Source: Halodesulfovibrio spirochaetisodalis
Lineage (GTDB): Bacteria; Desulfobacterota; Desulfovibrionia; Desulfovibrionales; Desulfovibrionaceae
Length of the DNA stretch: 64,000 nucleotides
Assembly: GCF_001672295.1 (NCBI RefSeq)
Contig: NZ_JXMS01000004.1
Span: 1-64,000, forward strand
Direction of reading: 5' to 3'
How positions within the stretch are numbered: position 1 is the stretch's first letter; each line of letters opens with the position of its first letter. Positions 19,730 to 29,275 of the stretch are shown here, piece after piece. A program made the translations under genes and the position numbers. The notes under the pieces are model-generated. The model worked only from the letters and a program-made list of their open reading frames with translations. It made no database searches and was not told the origin of the DNA.

Positions 19730-19824
19730 TTCTTCGATTAGATAACCGTAGACTCTTATTGCGTATTACGTTAGAGTGTGGTTCGCGTTTCACGATGTAA
19801 CGCAGATATTCAAGGAGATTCGCT

Positions 19825-20334
19825 GTGTTCGCTCAGGATCAATTAGTAGTATACCCAGCTCAGGGTGTAGGCAAAGTAGAAAGAATTGAGACCCAGACTG
19901 TTGGTGGTACCGAGGCAGAGTTCTACTTTATCCGGATACTGAGCAACAATGTAACCCTTATGGTACCAGTAATTACCGCTAGTAAGGTTTTACGCCCGCT
20001 GTGTACCAAGGAAGAAGGCGAAGCACTTCTTTCTTCTCTTGATGATCGCTCCGGTTTCACTGGCTACACAGGTCAGAACTGGAACCGTCGCTATCGTGAA
20101 TACTCTGATAAGCTTAAAAGCGGTGCACTGGAAGATGTAGCATACGTACTTAAAGAACTTTTGCTTATCGGCAAAGATAAAGAGCTTTCCTTTGGTGAAC
20201 GCCGCTTACTTGAACAGGCAATGGGTCTTATCACCCTCGAGATTGCACACGCTACTGATACAACTCAGGAAGCAGTTCAAACACAAATCGAAGAGATGTT
20301 TGCAGACGTTATTGCTGCACAAGAAAAAAAATAG
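19825..20334 (+). CDS. carD: CarD-family transcriptional regulator
   Basis: A 169-residue protein. The N-terminal CarD/TRCF Tudor-like domain (QLVVYPAQGVGKVERIE) contacts RNA polymerase beta, and the C-terminal helical domain has the conserved KELSFGERRLLEQA segment. GTG at 19825 is used, with AAGGAG upstream. CarD proteins stabilise open promoter complexes, especially at rRNA promoters. rho follows after a 218 bp leader. Confidence 0.9.
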   Translation: MFAQDQLVVYPAQGVGKVERIETQTVGGTEAEFYFIRILSNNVTLMVPVITASKVLRPLCTKEEGEALLSSLDDRSGFTGYTGQNWNRRYREYSDKLKSGALEDVAYVLKELLLIGKDKELSFGERRLLEQAMGLITLEIAHATDTTQEAVQTQIEEMFADVIAAQEKK

Positions 20335-20552
20335 TCACACTTTCTTGTCATTTTTTTTCTGATACGCTATTTTCTTCTCTATACGTTACATATTTCTTCA
20401 GTCCCCCCTATCCGACACTGCTCTTAGCCTTTGTCCTTTTCCTCGGGGGACGCATACTAAACATTTCCTACTATGACACGGCTATGTACCATAGCTTCTC
20501 TATGTACATACGTACATATTCTATTCAAATTAAACCATTCCTTTGAGTCTAT
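20335..20552 (+). promoter_or_regulatory. pyrimidine-rich rho leader
   Basis: About the first 110 bases after carD are rich in C and T and poor in G, like a rut site. They are followed by two short dyads: GCTATG-TAC-CATAGC (20481-20495) and ATGTAC-ATAC-GTACAT (20502-20517). Autogenous Rho-dependent attenuation of rho leaders is known in enterobacteria; the same role here is inference. Confidence 0.4.
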
Positions 20553-21974
20553 ATGGCAACTAAAAAAGACGTCGAAGAAGCGAAGCAGGAAAGACCTCGC
20601 AGAACAACTACCCGTTCTACGACTCGTAAACGCAAAGCCCCTGCTGCTCCTCGTGGTGAAAGAACCAAACGAGCACAAGCGCCTCAATTTACTCCTGATC
20701 CAAATGCTGATCCAAGCGAAGGTCTCAACCTTTCGGAACTAAAACACAAGCCTGCATCCGAGTTGATGGAGCTTGCAAAAGAGTACGAAATTGAGAACCC
20801 GAGCAACATGCGCAAGCAGGAACTCATTTTTGCTTTACTCCAGAAATGTGCTTCCCAAAATGGTGCTATTTTTGGCGAAGGTGTACTTGAGATTCTGCCG
20901 GACGGTTTCGGTTTCCTGCGCTCGCCTATGTACAGCTACATGCCGGGGCCGGACGACATCTATGTCTCTCCTTCCCAGATCAGGCGTTTCGGCTTACGGA
21001 AAGGTGATGTGGTATCTGGACAAATACGACCGCCTAAAGAAGGTGAACGTTACTTTGCCCTACTACGAGTCAACGAAATTGGCTTTGAACCACCTGAGAA
21101 ATCCCGCAACCTTGTCCTCTTCGACAACCTCACCCCGATTTATCCTGAGCGTCAGCTCGTAATGGAAAACGGTAAAGAAAACCTCTCTGGTCGCGTTATC
21201 GACCTTATGGCACCAATCGGCTGCGGACAACGCGGTTTGATTGTTGCTCCTCCCCGAACTGGTAAAACTATTCTTCTTCAATCCTTGGCTAACTCTATCA
21301 ATGCCAACAATCCGGATGTCTGTCTGATCATCCTGCTCATTGATGAACGTCCTGAAGAAGTGACTGATATGGAACGCACAGTTAAAAATGCTGAAGTTAT
21401 CAGCTCTACTTTTGACGAGCCTCCACAGCGCCATGTTCAGGTAGCCGAGATGGTGCAGGAAAAAGCAAAACGCCTCGTAGAACGCGGTAAAGATGTTGTT
21501 ATTCTGCTCGACTCTATCACTCGCTTAGGTCGTGCGTATAACGCCGTTACTCCGTCTTCCGGTCGCGTTCTTTCCGGTGGTCTTGATGCTAACGCATTAC
21601 AGCGCCCAAAACGTTTCTTCGGTGCAGCACGTAACTTAGAAGAAGGCGGCAGCCTGACCATTATTGCCACCGCACTCATCGATACCGGTTCACGCATGGA
21701 CGAAGTTATCTTTGAAGAATTTAAAGGTACCGGCAACCTTGATATCTACCTTGATCGCCATCTCGCAGAGAAACGCGTATTCCCTGCAATTGATATCAAC
21801 CGTACCGGAACCCGCAAAGAAGATCTGCTTCTGGGTACAGAGATGCTCAACAAGATCTGGATCCTTCGTAAAATTCTTGCTCCTATGTCTACTATCGACA
21901 GTATGGACTTCTTACTTGATAAGATGCGCAAGACCAAAAGCAACAACGAGTTCTTCCTTTCTATGAATAAGTAA
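20553..21974 (+). CDS. rho: transcription termination factor Rho
   Basis: A 473-residue hexameric RNA helicase. A basic, Thr/Arg-rich extension of about 65 residues precedes the Rho N-terminal and cold-shock-like RNA-binding domains ([12 protein letters not shown]). The Walker A PPRTGKT is near 232, and the Q-loop and R-loop region [22 protein letters not shown] is intact. The gene ends at a strong terminator. Confidence 0.97.
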   Translation: MATKKDVEEAKQERPRRTTTRSTTRKRKAPAAPRGERTKRAQAPQFTPDPNADPSEGLNLSELKHKPASELMELAKEYEIENPSNMRKQELIFALLQKCASQNGAIFGEGVLEILPDGFGFLRSPMYSYMPGPDDIYVSPSQIRRFGLRKGDVVSGQIRPPKEGERYFALLRVNEIGFEPPEKSRNLVLFDNLTPIYPERQLVMENGKENLSGRVIDLMAPIGCGQRGLIVAPPRTGKTILLQSLANSINANNPDVCLIILLIDERPEEVTDMERTVKNAEVISSTFDEPPQRHVQVAEMVQEKAKRLVERGKDVVILLDSITRLGRAYNAVTPSSGRVLSGGLDANALQRPKRFFGAARNLEEGGSLTIIATALIDTGSRMDEVIFEEFKGTGNLDIYLDRHLAEKRVFPAIDINRTGTRKEDLLLGTEMLNKIWILRKILAPMSTIDSMDFLLDKMRKTKSNNEFFLSMNK

Positions 21975-21982
21975 GCAAATAC

Positions 21983-22012
21983 AAAAAAACCTCGCTCCGG
22001 CGAGGTTTTTTT
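21983..22012 (+). terminator. intrinsic terminator after rho
   Basis: AAACCTCGC and GCGAGGTTT pair around a short loop, followed by a T-run. Confidence 0.9.
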
Positions 22013-22099
22013 GTGCCTATATTCCATTGGTAAGTGCGTTACGCTCTAACCATTGCTTCAGTGCCATTTTCTTATTCTACAAGAGATGTAACGCCATAA

Positions 22100-22129
22100 A
22101 AAAAGACGCTGCGTGTGCAGCGTCTTTTT
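22100..22129 (-). terminator. intrinsic terminator after the MetS-like gene
   Basis: AAAAAGACGCTGC pairs with GCAGCGTCTTTTT around GTGT. It can work in both directions and lies just downstream of the 33-residue gene on the minus strand. Confidence 0.85.
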
Positions 22130-22148
22130 ACGTGTATGAATCTATGGT

Positions 22149-22250
22149 CTAGATTTCGCGCTTACGGATAGCGAGGGAAATGCAGCATGCTGCGCCGCCC
22201 CAAGTTACGCCAAGCCCGATTACCATCATGATGATTGCGGATGTAGTCAT
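22149..22250 (-). CDS. MetS-like small subunit of the NSS transporter
   Basis: A 33-residue single-helix membrane protein beginning MTTSAIIMMVIGLGVTWGG and ending in a basic tail, RKREI. TAAGGAG stands 7 bp before the ATG. It lies 23 bp downstream of the NSS transporter on the same strand. Small subunits of this form (MetS of Corynebacterium MetPS) accompany methionine/alanine NSS importers and have the same SAIIMM...TWGG pattern. Identity rests on pattern and position; no search was possible. Confidence 0.75.
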   Translation of the reverse strand: MTTSAIIMMVIGLGVTWGGAACCISLAIRKREI

Positions 22251-22273
22251 AATTGTTTCTCCTTAAATATCTA

Positions 22274-23758
22274 CTAAGAGTAATGCTGGAACTGTTTGTG
22301 TGACTGTTTCTTCTGAAGGAAGATCGCAACCACAATCGCGAGAGGCAGGATAGACCAGCCGAACATCACGAGGTCAGACATTCCGTAACCGCCGTATGGC
22401 TCTGTAATCTTGGTGTACAGGCTGGAGAAGAAGGAGTAGCCAAGCACCAGAACAGTAATGATACGGAGACTGAATGCCCACAGTTTACCTACAGAGAAGT
22501 CTGAGTATGTATTAACGTCGTTACGAACGCCGTCAAGACCAATTACCCAACTGATAAGAACAATCTCTACAAGCGCAGCAAACAGGAGACAAATGTTGTT
22601 GATGAAGTGGTCAACGATGTCGAGAATCAGCAGACCTGCACCTGTTGTGAATACCGCAGTAAGAGCAAAGCCAATGATACAAAGTACTGTTACAACTTTC
22701 TGGCGGGAAGCACCAAACTTATCAATTAAAGAAGAAGTTACAGCTTCAACAATTGAAATATGGGAGCTCACGCCTGCCATTGTAAGACAGAGGAAGAAAA
22801 TTGTACCAAAGAACAACGGAGCCGGCATTGTGTTAATTGCTGCAGGAATTGTGATGAACGCAAGGCCAACACCTGCTCCAGCAACATCAGATACTGCCTG
22901 ACCAGTTGAGTGTGCCATGCTGCCGAGAACGGAGAAAATCATGATACCGGCAAGCATGGAGAAACCGCAGTTAATAAATACTGTCATAGCAGCGTTGTTA
23001 CAAATATCTGCATTCTTCGGCAGGTAGCTAGAATAAGCAATCATAATACCGAAGCCGATAGACAGGGAGAAGAAGATCTGTCCATACGCAGCTGCCCAAA
23101 CACTGAAGTCAGCAAGCTTTGAAAAATCTGGAGTAAAGAGGAAATCAAGACCGACGGTTGCGCCAGGAAGTGTAATTACACGACCGATAAATACGAGTAC
23201 CAGCGCAAAAAGAAGCGGGATAAGCACTTTACATGCACGCTCAATACCGCCACGAATACCGGAGTTACATGCTAACCATGTTAAACCCCATGTAAGTGCA
23301 CATGCACCAAAAATCGGCCAGCGGATTCCGCCAAGTTCTGTCGGGGAAGAAGTAAGGCCAAGGTACTCACCAAAGAAAAATCCTTTGGTATCTGTGCCCC
23401 ATGCTCCGTCAAATGCAAAGCCAAGGTAGTTGATTGTCCAGCCGATTACAGCAGCATAGTACACTGCAATAATCCCTGCGATCATAATTTGTACCCAGCC
23501 AAGCCATTCATATTTAGCATTTACAGCAGCAAGAACCTTAGGAGCAGAACCCTTATATTTATGACCAAGGCCAAATTCCATGATCATAAACGGGATACCT
23601 GCTGTCAGCAGCGCAAAAATGTACGGAATAAAGAATGCACCACCGCCGTTTTCGTACGCCATGTACGGAAAACGCCAGATATTACCCAAACCAATAGCAG
23701 AACCTACAGCAGCAAGAATGAATCCCGCACGGGATCCCCACTGTTCGCGATTATCCAT
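22274..23758 (-). CDS. sodium-dependent amino-acid transporter (NSS family)
   Basis: A 494-residue membrane protein with about 11-12 helices. The N-terminal segment WGSRAGFILAAVGSAIGLGN forms the sodium and substrate site of the SNF family, and GGGAFFIPY follows. Together with the MetS-like gene directly downstream this points to methionine or alanine uptake. The substrate itself cannot be read from sequence. The upstream 500 bp holds its promoter. Confidence 0.9.
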   Translation of the reverse strand: MDNREQWGSRAGFILAAVGSAIGLGNIWRFPYMAYENGGGAFFIPYIFALLTAGIPFMIMEFGLGHKYKGSAPKVLAAVNAKYEWLGWVQIMIAGIIAVYYAAVIGWTINYLGFAFDGAWGTDTKGFFFGEYLGLTSSPTELGGIRWPIFGACALTWGLTWLACNSGIRGGIERACKVLIPLLFALVLVFIGRVITLPGATVGLDFLFTPDFSKLADFSVWAAAYGQIFFSLSIGFGIMIAYSSYLPKNADICNNAAMTVFINCGFSMLAGIMIFSVLGSMAHSTGQAVSDVAGAGVGLAFITIPAAINTMPAPLFFGTIFFLCLTMAGVSSHISIVEAVTSSLIDKFGASRQKVVTVLCIIGFALTAVFTTGAGLLILDIVDHFINNICLLFAALVEIVLISWVIGLDGVRNDVNTYSDFSVGKLWAFSLRIITVLVLGYSFFSSLYTKITEPYGGYGMSDLVMFGWSILPLAIVVAIFLQKKQSHKQFQHYS

Positions 23759-24264
23759 AGCAACACCTCGACTAATTTTTCACTCAATAGACGAAGACAC
23801 TTTTCTGCAATCTAAATATCACAAATTGAAGAATTCAATAGCAACAGACGATATTTTAAGCAGAATCGTCGGGATGCTAAATCTCAAATTTGTAAAACAC
23901 CAGACTGTATCCAGCGCTCGCCTTCCCATTCGTTAAGTTGGAAGTACGTTCAGATCACAAAAATGTCTACATATTTCTTACAGAATTGTTCAACTGAATT
24001 TCGCATTTTTGAAAATATATTCACTAAGCGTCTTTTTTAACACCTAAATCAATATTTCTAGGTATACTAAAAAAGTTGTTATAACTCGAAATATGATTAC
24101 CAAAATGTGCATTTACCCCATTATCATATTCCACCTAATATGCGTACATTATACATCAAAGCACTTCTTGCTCTTCATACTCCTTATTGACACTCTATGT
24201 CTCTCGTGAGAAATTTCAGTGCTTTTTACGTTTAATTTCACAACACTCTATTCAGGAGATGTGT
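23759..24264. other. AT-rich divergent intergenic region
   Basis: No gene is seen here. It must contain the promoters of the NSS transporter (minus) and the 141-residue hypothetical gene (plus). A TTGACA occurs at 24187-24192 without a convincing -10 partner. No repeats stand out. Confidence 0.5.
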
Positions 24265-24690
24265 ATGTTTACTGATAGTACGCATAGCGATGAGTTGAAT
24301 GCCCTGCTCGAAGGCTGGGTAGAATCTGAAGCAAAAACCAAAGCAGCTTTTGAGGAATACAAAGACTTGCTGCTTTCTTTTGAAGGAAGCACTCTTTCCT
24401 TTAAAGGCAGACCTGGAGTCAGCTACTCTTTGCGTGCAAAGCATGCCAACCAGACAGAACGTAATCTGTTTGTACTTGTAGATATTATTGATGACGATCC
24501 AGCTGACCGTTGGTTATCTGTATGTTTCTATGCAGACATGATTAACGATGCAGATGAGGTGGGAGATTGGGTTCCCGGCGGACTCATGGGAGAAGATGCA
24601 TGTTGCTTCAATCTTGATGAAGACGATGCTGAAATGCGAACATACATTAAAGACAGACTTACAGACGCATACAACAGCGCTACAAAATAG
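24265..24690 (+). CDS. hypothetical protein, acidic
   Basis: A 141-residue acidic soluble protein of unknown function, with no signal peptide. The central part has a beta pattern (NLFVLVDIID, RWLSVCFYADM) and the C-terminus is Asp/Glu-rich. ATG at 24265 is chosen because CAGGAG lies 6 bp upstream. The gene stands alone and is closed by a strong terminator. Confidence 0.65.
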   Translation: MFTDSTHSDELNALLEGWVESEAKTKAAFEEYKDLLLSFEGSTLSFKGRPGVSYSLRAKHANQTERNLFVLVDIIDDDPADRWLSVCFYADMINDADEVGDWVPGGLMGEDACCFNLDEDDAEMRTYIKDRLTDAYNSATK

Positions 24691-24715
24691 CGGAACGTTG
24701 ATGCATACTGCATAA

Positions 24716-24753
24716 AAAAAGCGGAATCCGGTTAATACCGGATTCCGCTTTTT
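24716..24753. terminator. bidirectional intrinsic terminator
   Basis: AAAAAGCGGAATCCGG pairs perfectly with CCGGATTCCGCTTTTT around TTAATA. It lies between convergent genes and can serve both. Confidence 0.9.
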
Positions 24754-24772
24754 GTGGCATAGCTCTCTGAAT

Positions 24773-25015
24773 CTACATAAAGTCAGGATCAATTGCCGCC
24801 CCGCCGTCTGCCAGCGAGACTTTTAAATACTGAATAGTGCGACGATCTACTGGAACTATCGGGAACAGATTATTACATGCATCGCAACGTTCCATTGATG
24901 GCTGTACAGCACCGATAAGTGGCACTTTACGGCCACAATGAGGGCATGGGTAAAAGAAAATAACTTCCATACCGACAGGTTTTACCGGAGCAATTGGTTT
25001 CTGTGTCTTACTCAT
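24773..25015 (-). CDS. small zinc-ribbon protein
   Basis: An 80-residue protein with CPHC and CDAC cysteine pairs about 20 residues apart, forming a likely zinc ribbon. The function is unknown. Its start is 2 bp after the gpmI stop, so it is the last gene of the rsfS-gpmI transcript. It ends at the bidirectional terminator. Confidence 0.7.
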   Translation of the reverse strand: MSKTQKPIAPVKPVGMEVIFFYPCPHCGRKVPLIGAVQPSMERCDACNNLFPIVPVDRRTIQYLKVSLADGGAAIDPDFM

Positions 25016-25017
25016 AG

Positions 25018-26550
25018 TTAATCCTTGCAGATAAGGCTGGTACCATTCATAGCAGCCGGCTGCTCAATATTCCACATGGCAAGCATCGTTGGTGCAATAT
25101 CACCAAGAATTCCCTCTTCGCGAAGCTTCCATGAATTCTTTGGATCTACAAGCACAACCGGAACAGGATTTGTGGTGTGTGCAGTGTGAGTTCCACCAGA
25201 TGCATTACGTAATTCTTCTGCGTTACCATGGTCTGCTGTAACCAACGCCCTTCCGCCGCTTTCAACAACCGCTTCAAGCACCTTGCCGACACATGCATCA
25301 ACGTATTCACATGCTTTTACAGCAGCATCAATAATACCCGTGTGACCTACCATATCGAGGTTGGCAAAGTTGCATACGATCATTGAGTATTCTTTGGACT
25401 CAATTGCTGCGACAAGCTTTTCAGTGACTTCTTCAACACTCATCTGCGGCTTAAGATCGTATGTGGCAATGTCACGAGGAGAATTAATGAGCACTCTGTC
25501 TTCATTTTCGAACGGCTCTTCACGCCCGCAGTTGAAGAAATACGTCACGTGGGCATATTTTTCTGTTTCAGCAATACGTAACTGCTTTGCCCCTTGCTTT
25601 GCCACAACTTCCCCGAGCGGATCAGGGCAATCATCTTTGGCAAAAGCAACCGGAAGACCAAATGACTTTTCATAACATGTCATTGAAGCCAAAGCAGAAA
25701 GTTTTGGAAAGTTCCCACGTTCAAATTCAGTAAAGCTTTCTGAACACATTGCCTGCGCAATCTGACGCATCCTGTCCGCTCTGAAGTTAAACATGAAAAC
25801 AGCATCACCGTCTTTCAAGACAGTTGGCTCTCCACCTTCCGGCACAATGGAGGTTGGTATAAAAAACTCGTCTGTAGTGCCTTCGTCGTAGGAATCCTGA
25901 ATTGCCTTAAGAGGATCAACAGCAGTTTTGCCTTTGCCGTATACAAAACAATCCCACGCAAGCTGATTGCGATCCCACCGCTTATCACGATCCATTGCGT
26001 AATAGCGCCCGGAAACAGAAGCAATGCGTCCAGCCCCAATACGCTTCATTGCATCAAGCAGTTGTTCGACAAAGCCAAGCCCACTTGTAGGAGAAGTATC
26101 ACGCCCGTCAAGGAACACGTGTACACACACGTCAACGTCCAGCGACTTTGCCATTTCAATCAATGCAATAAGATGCCTGATATGACTATGTACACCACCG
26201 TCGGATACCAGCCCCATAAGATGGAGTGTTCCGCCCTTCGCTTTTGCTGAGCTCATTACATCGTTCAGAACAAGATTTTTCTGAAACTTGTTTTCTTCAA
26301 GCGCAACATCAATAAGCGTCATATCCTGATAGACTACTCGTCCGGCACCAATGTTCATGTGTCCGACTTCGGAGTTCCCCATAAAGCCTTCCGGCAAACC
26401 GACAGCGCGACCGGAACAGGCAAGACGGGACATAGGATATTCAGTAACCAACCTGTCAAGGTTAGGTGTAGCAGCAAGAGAAATTGCATTTCCTTCACCG
26501 GCAGGGGCAATTCCCCAGCCATCAAGAATCAGCAAAAGGGTTGGTGTCAT
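25018..26550 (-). CDS. gpmI: 2,3-bisphosphoglycerate-independent phosphoglycerate mutase
   Basis: A 510-residue manganese-dependent enzyme of glycolysis. LLILDGWG with metal ligand Asp10 starts the protein, and the phosphoserine motif GNSEVGHMNIGAGR places Ser60 in the active site. TADHGNAE supplies further metal ligands. ATG at 26550 follows AGG by about 8 bases and matches the family start and length. A reading start at 26634 would overlap rsfS and is rejected. Confidence 0.94.
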   Translation of the reverse strand: MTPTLLLILDGWGIAPAGEGNAISLAATPNLDRLVTEYPMSRLACSGRAVGLPEGFMGNSEVGHMNIGAGRVVYQDMTLIDVALEENKFQKNLVLNDVMSSAKAKGGTLHLMGLVSDGGVHSHIRHLIALIEMAKSLDVDVCVHVFLDGRDTSPTSGLGFVEQLLDAMKRIGAGRIASVSGRYYAMDRDKRWDRNQLAWDCFVYGKGKTAVDPLKAIQDSYDEGTTDEFFIPTSIVPEGGEPTVLKDGDAVFMFNFRADRMRQIAQAMCSESFTEFERGNFPKLSALASMTCYEKSFGLPVAFAKDDCPDPLGEVVAKQGAKQLRIAETEKYAHVTYFFNCGREEPFENEDRVLINSPRDIATYDLKPQMSVEEVTEKLVAAIESKEYSMIVCNFANLDMVGHTGIIDAAVKACEYVDACVGKVLEAVVESGGRALVTADHGNAEELRNASGGTHTAHTTNPVPVVLVDPKNSWKLREEGILGDIAPTMLAMWNIEQPAAMNGTSLICKD

Positions 26551-26560
26551 AGCGTGCATC

Positions 26561-26944
26561 CTATTCTGCTTCAGACTTATATAAAACTTTTGCGTCCGCC
26601 CAGAGGCTTTCCAGATTAAAAGAGTCCCGCACATCTTCCTGGAAGATGTTTACGATAACGTCGTTAAGGTCAACGAGAACCCACTGGGCATTATCTTTAC
26701 CTTCCACACGCATATGCTCGTAATTTTCACCCTTGGCACGCATGGATACTTCATCAGCTAACGCTTTTGCCTGACGAACAGATTTAGCAGTGGCAATAAC
26801 TACAGCATCTGTGAAGGCGTTGACGCCTTCAAGATCAAGTACAACTACATCTGAAGCTTTTTTAGCTTCAAGCCATTCAATAATCTTCGCTACTTTTTCC
26901 TGAGAAGAAACAGTGCTGTATTTTTTTTCAATTTTTCCAATCAT
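26561..26944 (-). CDS. rsfS: ribosomal silencing factor RsfS
   Basis: A 127-residue RsfS/Iojap protein that binds L14 on the 50S subunit and blocks subunit joining under starvation. The ASDVVVLDLEGV and WVLVDLNDVIVNIF segments are family marks. gpmI follows after 10 bp on the same strand. Confidence 0.9.
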   Translation of the reverse strand: MIGKIEKKYSTVSSQEKVAKIIEWLEAKKASDVVVLDLEGVNAFTDAVVIATAKSVRQAKALADEVSMRAKGENYEHMRVEGKDNAQWVLVDLNDVIVNIFQEDVRDSFNLESLWADAKVLYKSEAE

Positions 26945-27372
26945 TTTTTAAATCCATCGTTAAAGCCGTGCTGCCTGATCCAACCTGAGAGTAGGTGCAG
27001 GGTACAACACATGCAATAATTATATGTTAATTCCGTATCGAATTTTGTGCACCGAACGGAACGTACGCGCTTCTAGAGGCAAAAGCAGAAGAGACATGTC
27101 TCCACATTTACCAGTCTATGAAATCCTGCACCTATCTACGTTATTTATGGTCTATACGCAATTAACTAAGGCCAGAGATTTTCCATTAAAAATCACAATT
27201 TTGCAAAACAAGCTTGACCCACCTCAGCCTTTTGGTGCATTTCCTATGTTTGCACATAGATATAGCCGGTATTCAAGCCGGTTTTAAAAGTTCCAGATTT
27301 CGAATAGTTGCTACGCCGCACATCGATTCTGAACTGTGTAGTTACATTATTTTTTTGTATCAGGAGTCATGT
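26945..27372. other. divergent intergenic region rsfS / paaK
   Basis: No gene is seen. The region contains the two divergent promoters. A CCGG-spaced repeat near 27269-27286 and a GGTGCA/TGCACC pair further left are too weak to name as operators. Confidence 0.45.
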
Positions 27373-28677
27373 ATGATTTTTAATGTTGAGCAAGAAACAC
27401 TGCCTCGCGAAGAGTTAGAAGCAATTCAGTTACAGCGTTTACAGAATCTGTGTGAACGCGTGTACGCAAATGTTCCTCACTATCGCGAACAGTTTATCAA
27501 GGCAGGAGTTACTCCTGCCGATATCAGAAGCCTCAGCGACTTATCCAAGCTGCCATTTACAGAAAAGCAGGATCTACGTGACAACTACCCGTTTGGCCTT
27601 TTTGCCGTTCCAAAAGAAAACATTGTCCGCCTGCATGCTTCAAGCGGAACCACCGGCAAGGCCACTGTTGTTGGCTACACACAACGTGACGTGAACAACT
27701 GGGCAGAACTGATGGCACGTTCATTCATGGCAGCCGGTGCCAGCAGAAGTGACTTTATTCACAACGCATACGGCTACGGTCTCTTTACTGGTGGACTTGG
27801 TGTCCACTATGGCGCAGAGCGCCTTGGCGCAACCGTTATCCCAATTTCAGGTGGCGGCACAAAACGTCAGGTATCTCTCATGGACGACTTTGGTGCCACT
27901 GTTATCTGCTGTACACCATCATACGGCCTTGTATTACATGAAGCTGCCCAACAGGCAGGCATAGACATGCGAGACCTGCCACTTCGCGTCGGTATTTTTG
28001 GAGCCGAACCATGGACCGACGAAATGCGCAATGACCTTCAAGACAAAATGGGAATTGACGCAGTAAACATTTACGGTCTTTCCGAAATCATGGGACCGGG
28101 AGTTTCCATTGAATGTGCTGTAGCAAAAGACGGCATGCATATCTTTGAAGACCACTTCCTGCCTGAAATTATTGATCCGGTAACTGGCGAACAGCTGCCT
28201 CCTGGGGAAACAGGCGAACTCGTAATTACAACTCTGACCAAAGAAGGCATTCCGTTAATCCGCTACAGAACACGCGACATTACATCGCTGAACTACACAC
28301 CGTGTAAATGTGGACGCACCCATGTGCGCATGAACCGCATCACCGGTCGCAGTGACGACATGCTTATTATTCGTGGCGTTAACGTATTCCCATCTCAGAT
28401 TGAATCTATCATTTTGGAAACAGAGGGTGCTTCACCGCACTACCAGATTATTGTGAAGCGTGATGGCAACCTTGATACTGTCGAAGTTCAAGTTGAGATT
28501 GACGAATCCCTCTTCTCCGATGCTATCAAGAACCTCCAGAAAATTGAAATGCGCATCCAGAAAACCATTAAGGAATTCCTTGGCGTATCCAGCAAGGTTC
28601 GCCTTGTTGAACCACGTTCAATTGAGCGCTCACAGGGTAAAGCAAAACGCGTTTTTGACTTGCGCGACAAAGCCTAG
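27373..28677 (+). CDS. paaK: phenylacetate-CoA ligase family enzyme
   Basis: A 434-residue AMP-forming acyl-CoA ligase. The adenylation motif [10 protein letters not shown] is near residue 96, [10 protein letters not shown] is the second core motif, and YRTRD is near 300. The closing Lys region SQGKAKR lies at the C-terminus. In anaerobes such enzymes activate arylacetates made from aromatic amino acids. ATG at 27373 has CAGGAG upstream. No ior genes are adjacent, so the substrate is inferred by family. Confidence 0.88.
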   Translation: MIFNVEQETLPREELEAIQLQRLQNLCERVYANVPHYREQFIKAGVTPADIRSLSDLSKLPFTEKQDLRDNYPFGLFAVPKENIVRLHASSGTTGKATVVGYTQRDVNNWAELMARSFMAAGASRSDFIHNAYGYGLFTGGLGVHYGAERLGATVIPISGGGTKRQVSLMDDFGATVICCTPSYGLVLHEAAQQAGIDMRDLPLRVGIFGAEPWTDEMRNDLQDKMGIDAVNIYGLSEIMGPGVSIECAVAKDGMHIFEDHFLPEIIDPVTGEQLPPGETGELVITTLTKEGIPLIRYRTRDITSLNYTPCKCGRTHVRMNRITGRSDDMLIIRGVNVFPSQIESIILETEGASPHYQIIVKRDGNLDTVEVQVEIDESLFSDAIKNLQKIEMRIQKTIKEFLGVSSKVRLVEPRSIERSQGKAKRVFDLRDKA

Positions 28678-28699
28678 CCCCCGCTACATTCATAATCAC

Positions 28700-28739
28700 A
28701 AAAGCCAGATTCTCACCCATGTGAGAGTCTGGCTTTTTT
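28700..28739 (+). terminator. intrinsic terminator after paaK
   Basis: AAAAGCCAGA-TCTCAC pairs with GTGAGA-TCTGGCTTTT, followed by a T-run. Confidence 0.9.
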
Positions 28740-28769
28740 ATTTTCTTTGCCCCAGTCAGTTGGCATAAA

Positions 28770-28804
28770 AAAAGAGATCGCAGAAAATTTCTACGATCTC
28801 TTTT
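28770..28804 (-). terminator. intrinsic terminator after tRNA-Leu
   Basis: AAAAGAGATCG pairs with CGATCTCTTTT, giving seven T on the minus strand. It closes the tpiA-secG-tRNA-Leu transcript. Confidence 0.85.
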
Positions 28805-28811
28805 ACATTCA

Positions 28812-28897
28812 TGGTGCCCAGGGGGAGACTCGAACTCCCACGGGCGTGGCCCACTACCCCCTCAAGATAGCGTGTCTACCAATTCCACCACCTGGGC
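28812..28897 (-). tRNA. tRNA-Leu (anticodon GAG)
   Basis: A class II tRNA with acceptor GCCCAGG, D-loop TTGGTAGAC, anticodon loop TTGAGGG (GAG), a long variable arm, T-loop GTTCGAGTC and an encoded CCA. It lies 35 bp after secG. Confidence 0.95.
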
Positions 28898-28932
28898 AAA
28901 TGTATGAGGTTGCGCTAACGCGCATTTAATTC

Positions 28933-29235
28933 TTATTTTGTAGTCTGGTCAGGACTAGGCTGAGCTTTCTGCTCAATCTGGATGTTCATGATGCTGGATT
29001 CATCAGTACCATGATCACCTGCAATGTAGTTGTAGCTCAAAGAAGTGATAAAGAAGATTGCTGCAAGTGTTGCAGTAATTTTCACGAGAAGACCGCCTGC
29101 TCCAGCACCGCCAAAAGCAGACTGGTTGCCGCCGCCAAAGATAACACCCATGCCCTCTTTACCAGCCTGCAAAAGAACAAGTAAAATGAGTGCAAGACAG
29201 ACCACAACGTGCAGGGTCAGAATCAAGGTTTCCAC
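28933..29235 (-). CDS. secG: preprotein translocase subunit SecG
   Basis: A 100-residue membrane protein with two transmembrane helices (about 3-22 and 52-70). The conserved LLQAGKEGMGVIFGGGNQSAFG loop lies between them. It is part of the SecYEG channel. A tail of about 25 polar residues follows helix two. It lies between tpiA and tRNA-Leu. Confidence 0.93.
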   Translation of the reverse strand: METLILTLHVVVCLALILLVLLQAGKEGMGVIFGGGNQSAFGGAGAGGLLVKITATLAAIFFITSLSYNYIAGDHGTDESSIMNIQIEQKAQPSPDQTTK

Positions 29236-29275
29236 GAAACGTCCTCCTAAGAGCTATATCAATCCGAATCGGTTG

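Noticed and set aside
20473-20742. A rho leader peptide gene overlapping the rho start
   Set aside because: It has no ribosome-binding site, runs far into rho out of frame and has no conserved feature. The dyads it covers are better read as nucleic-acid signals.
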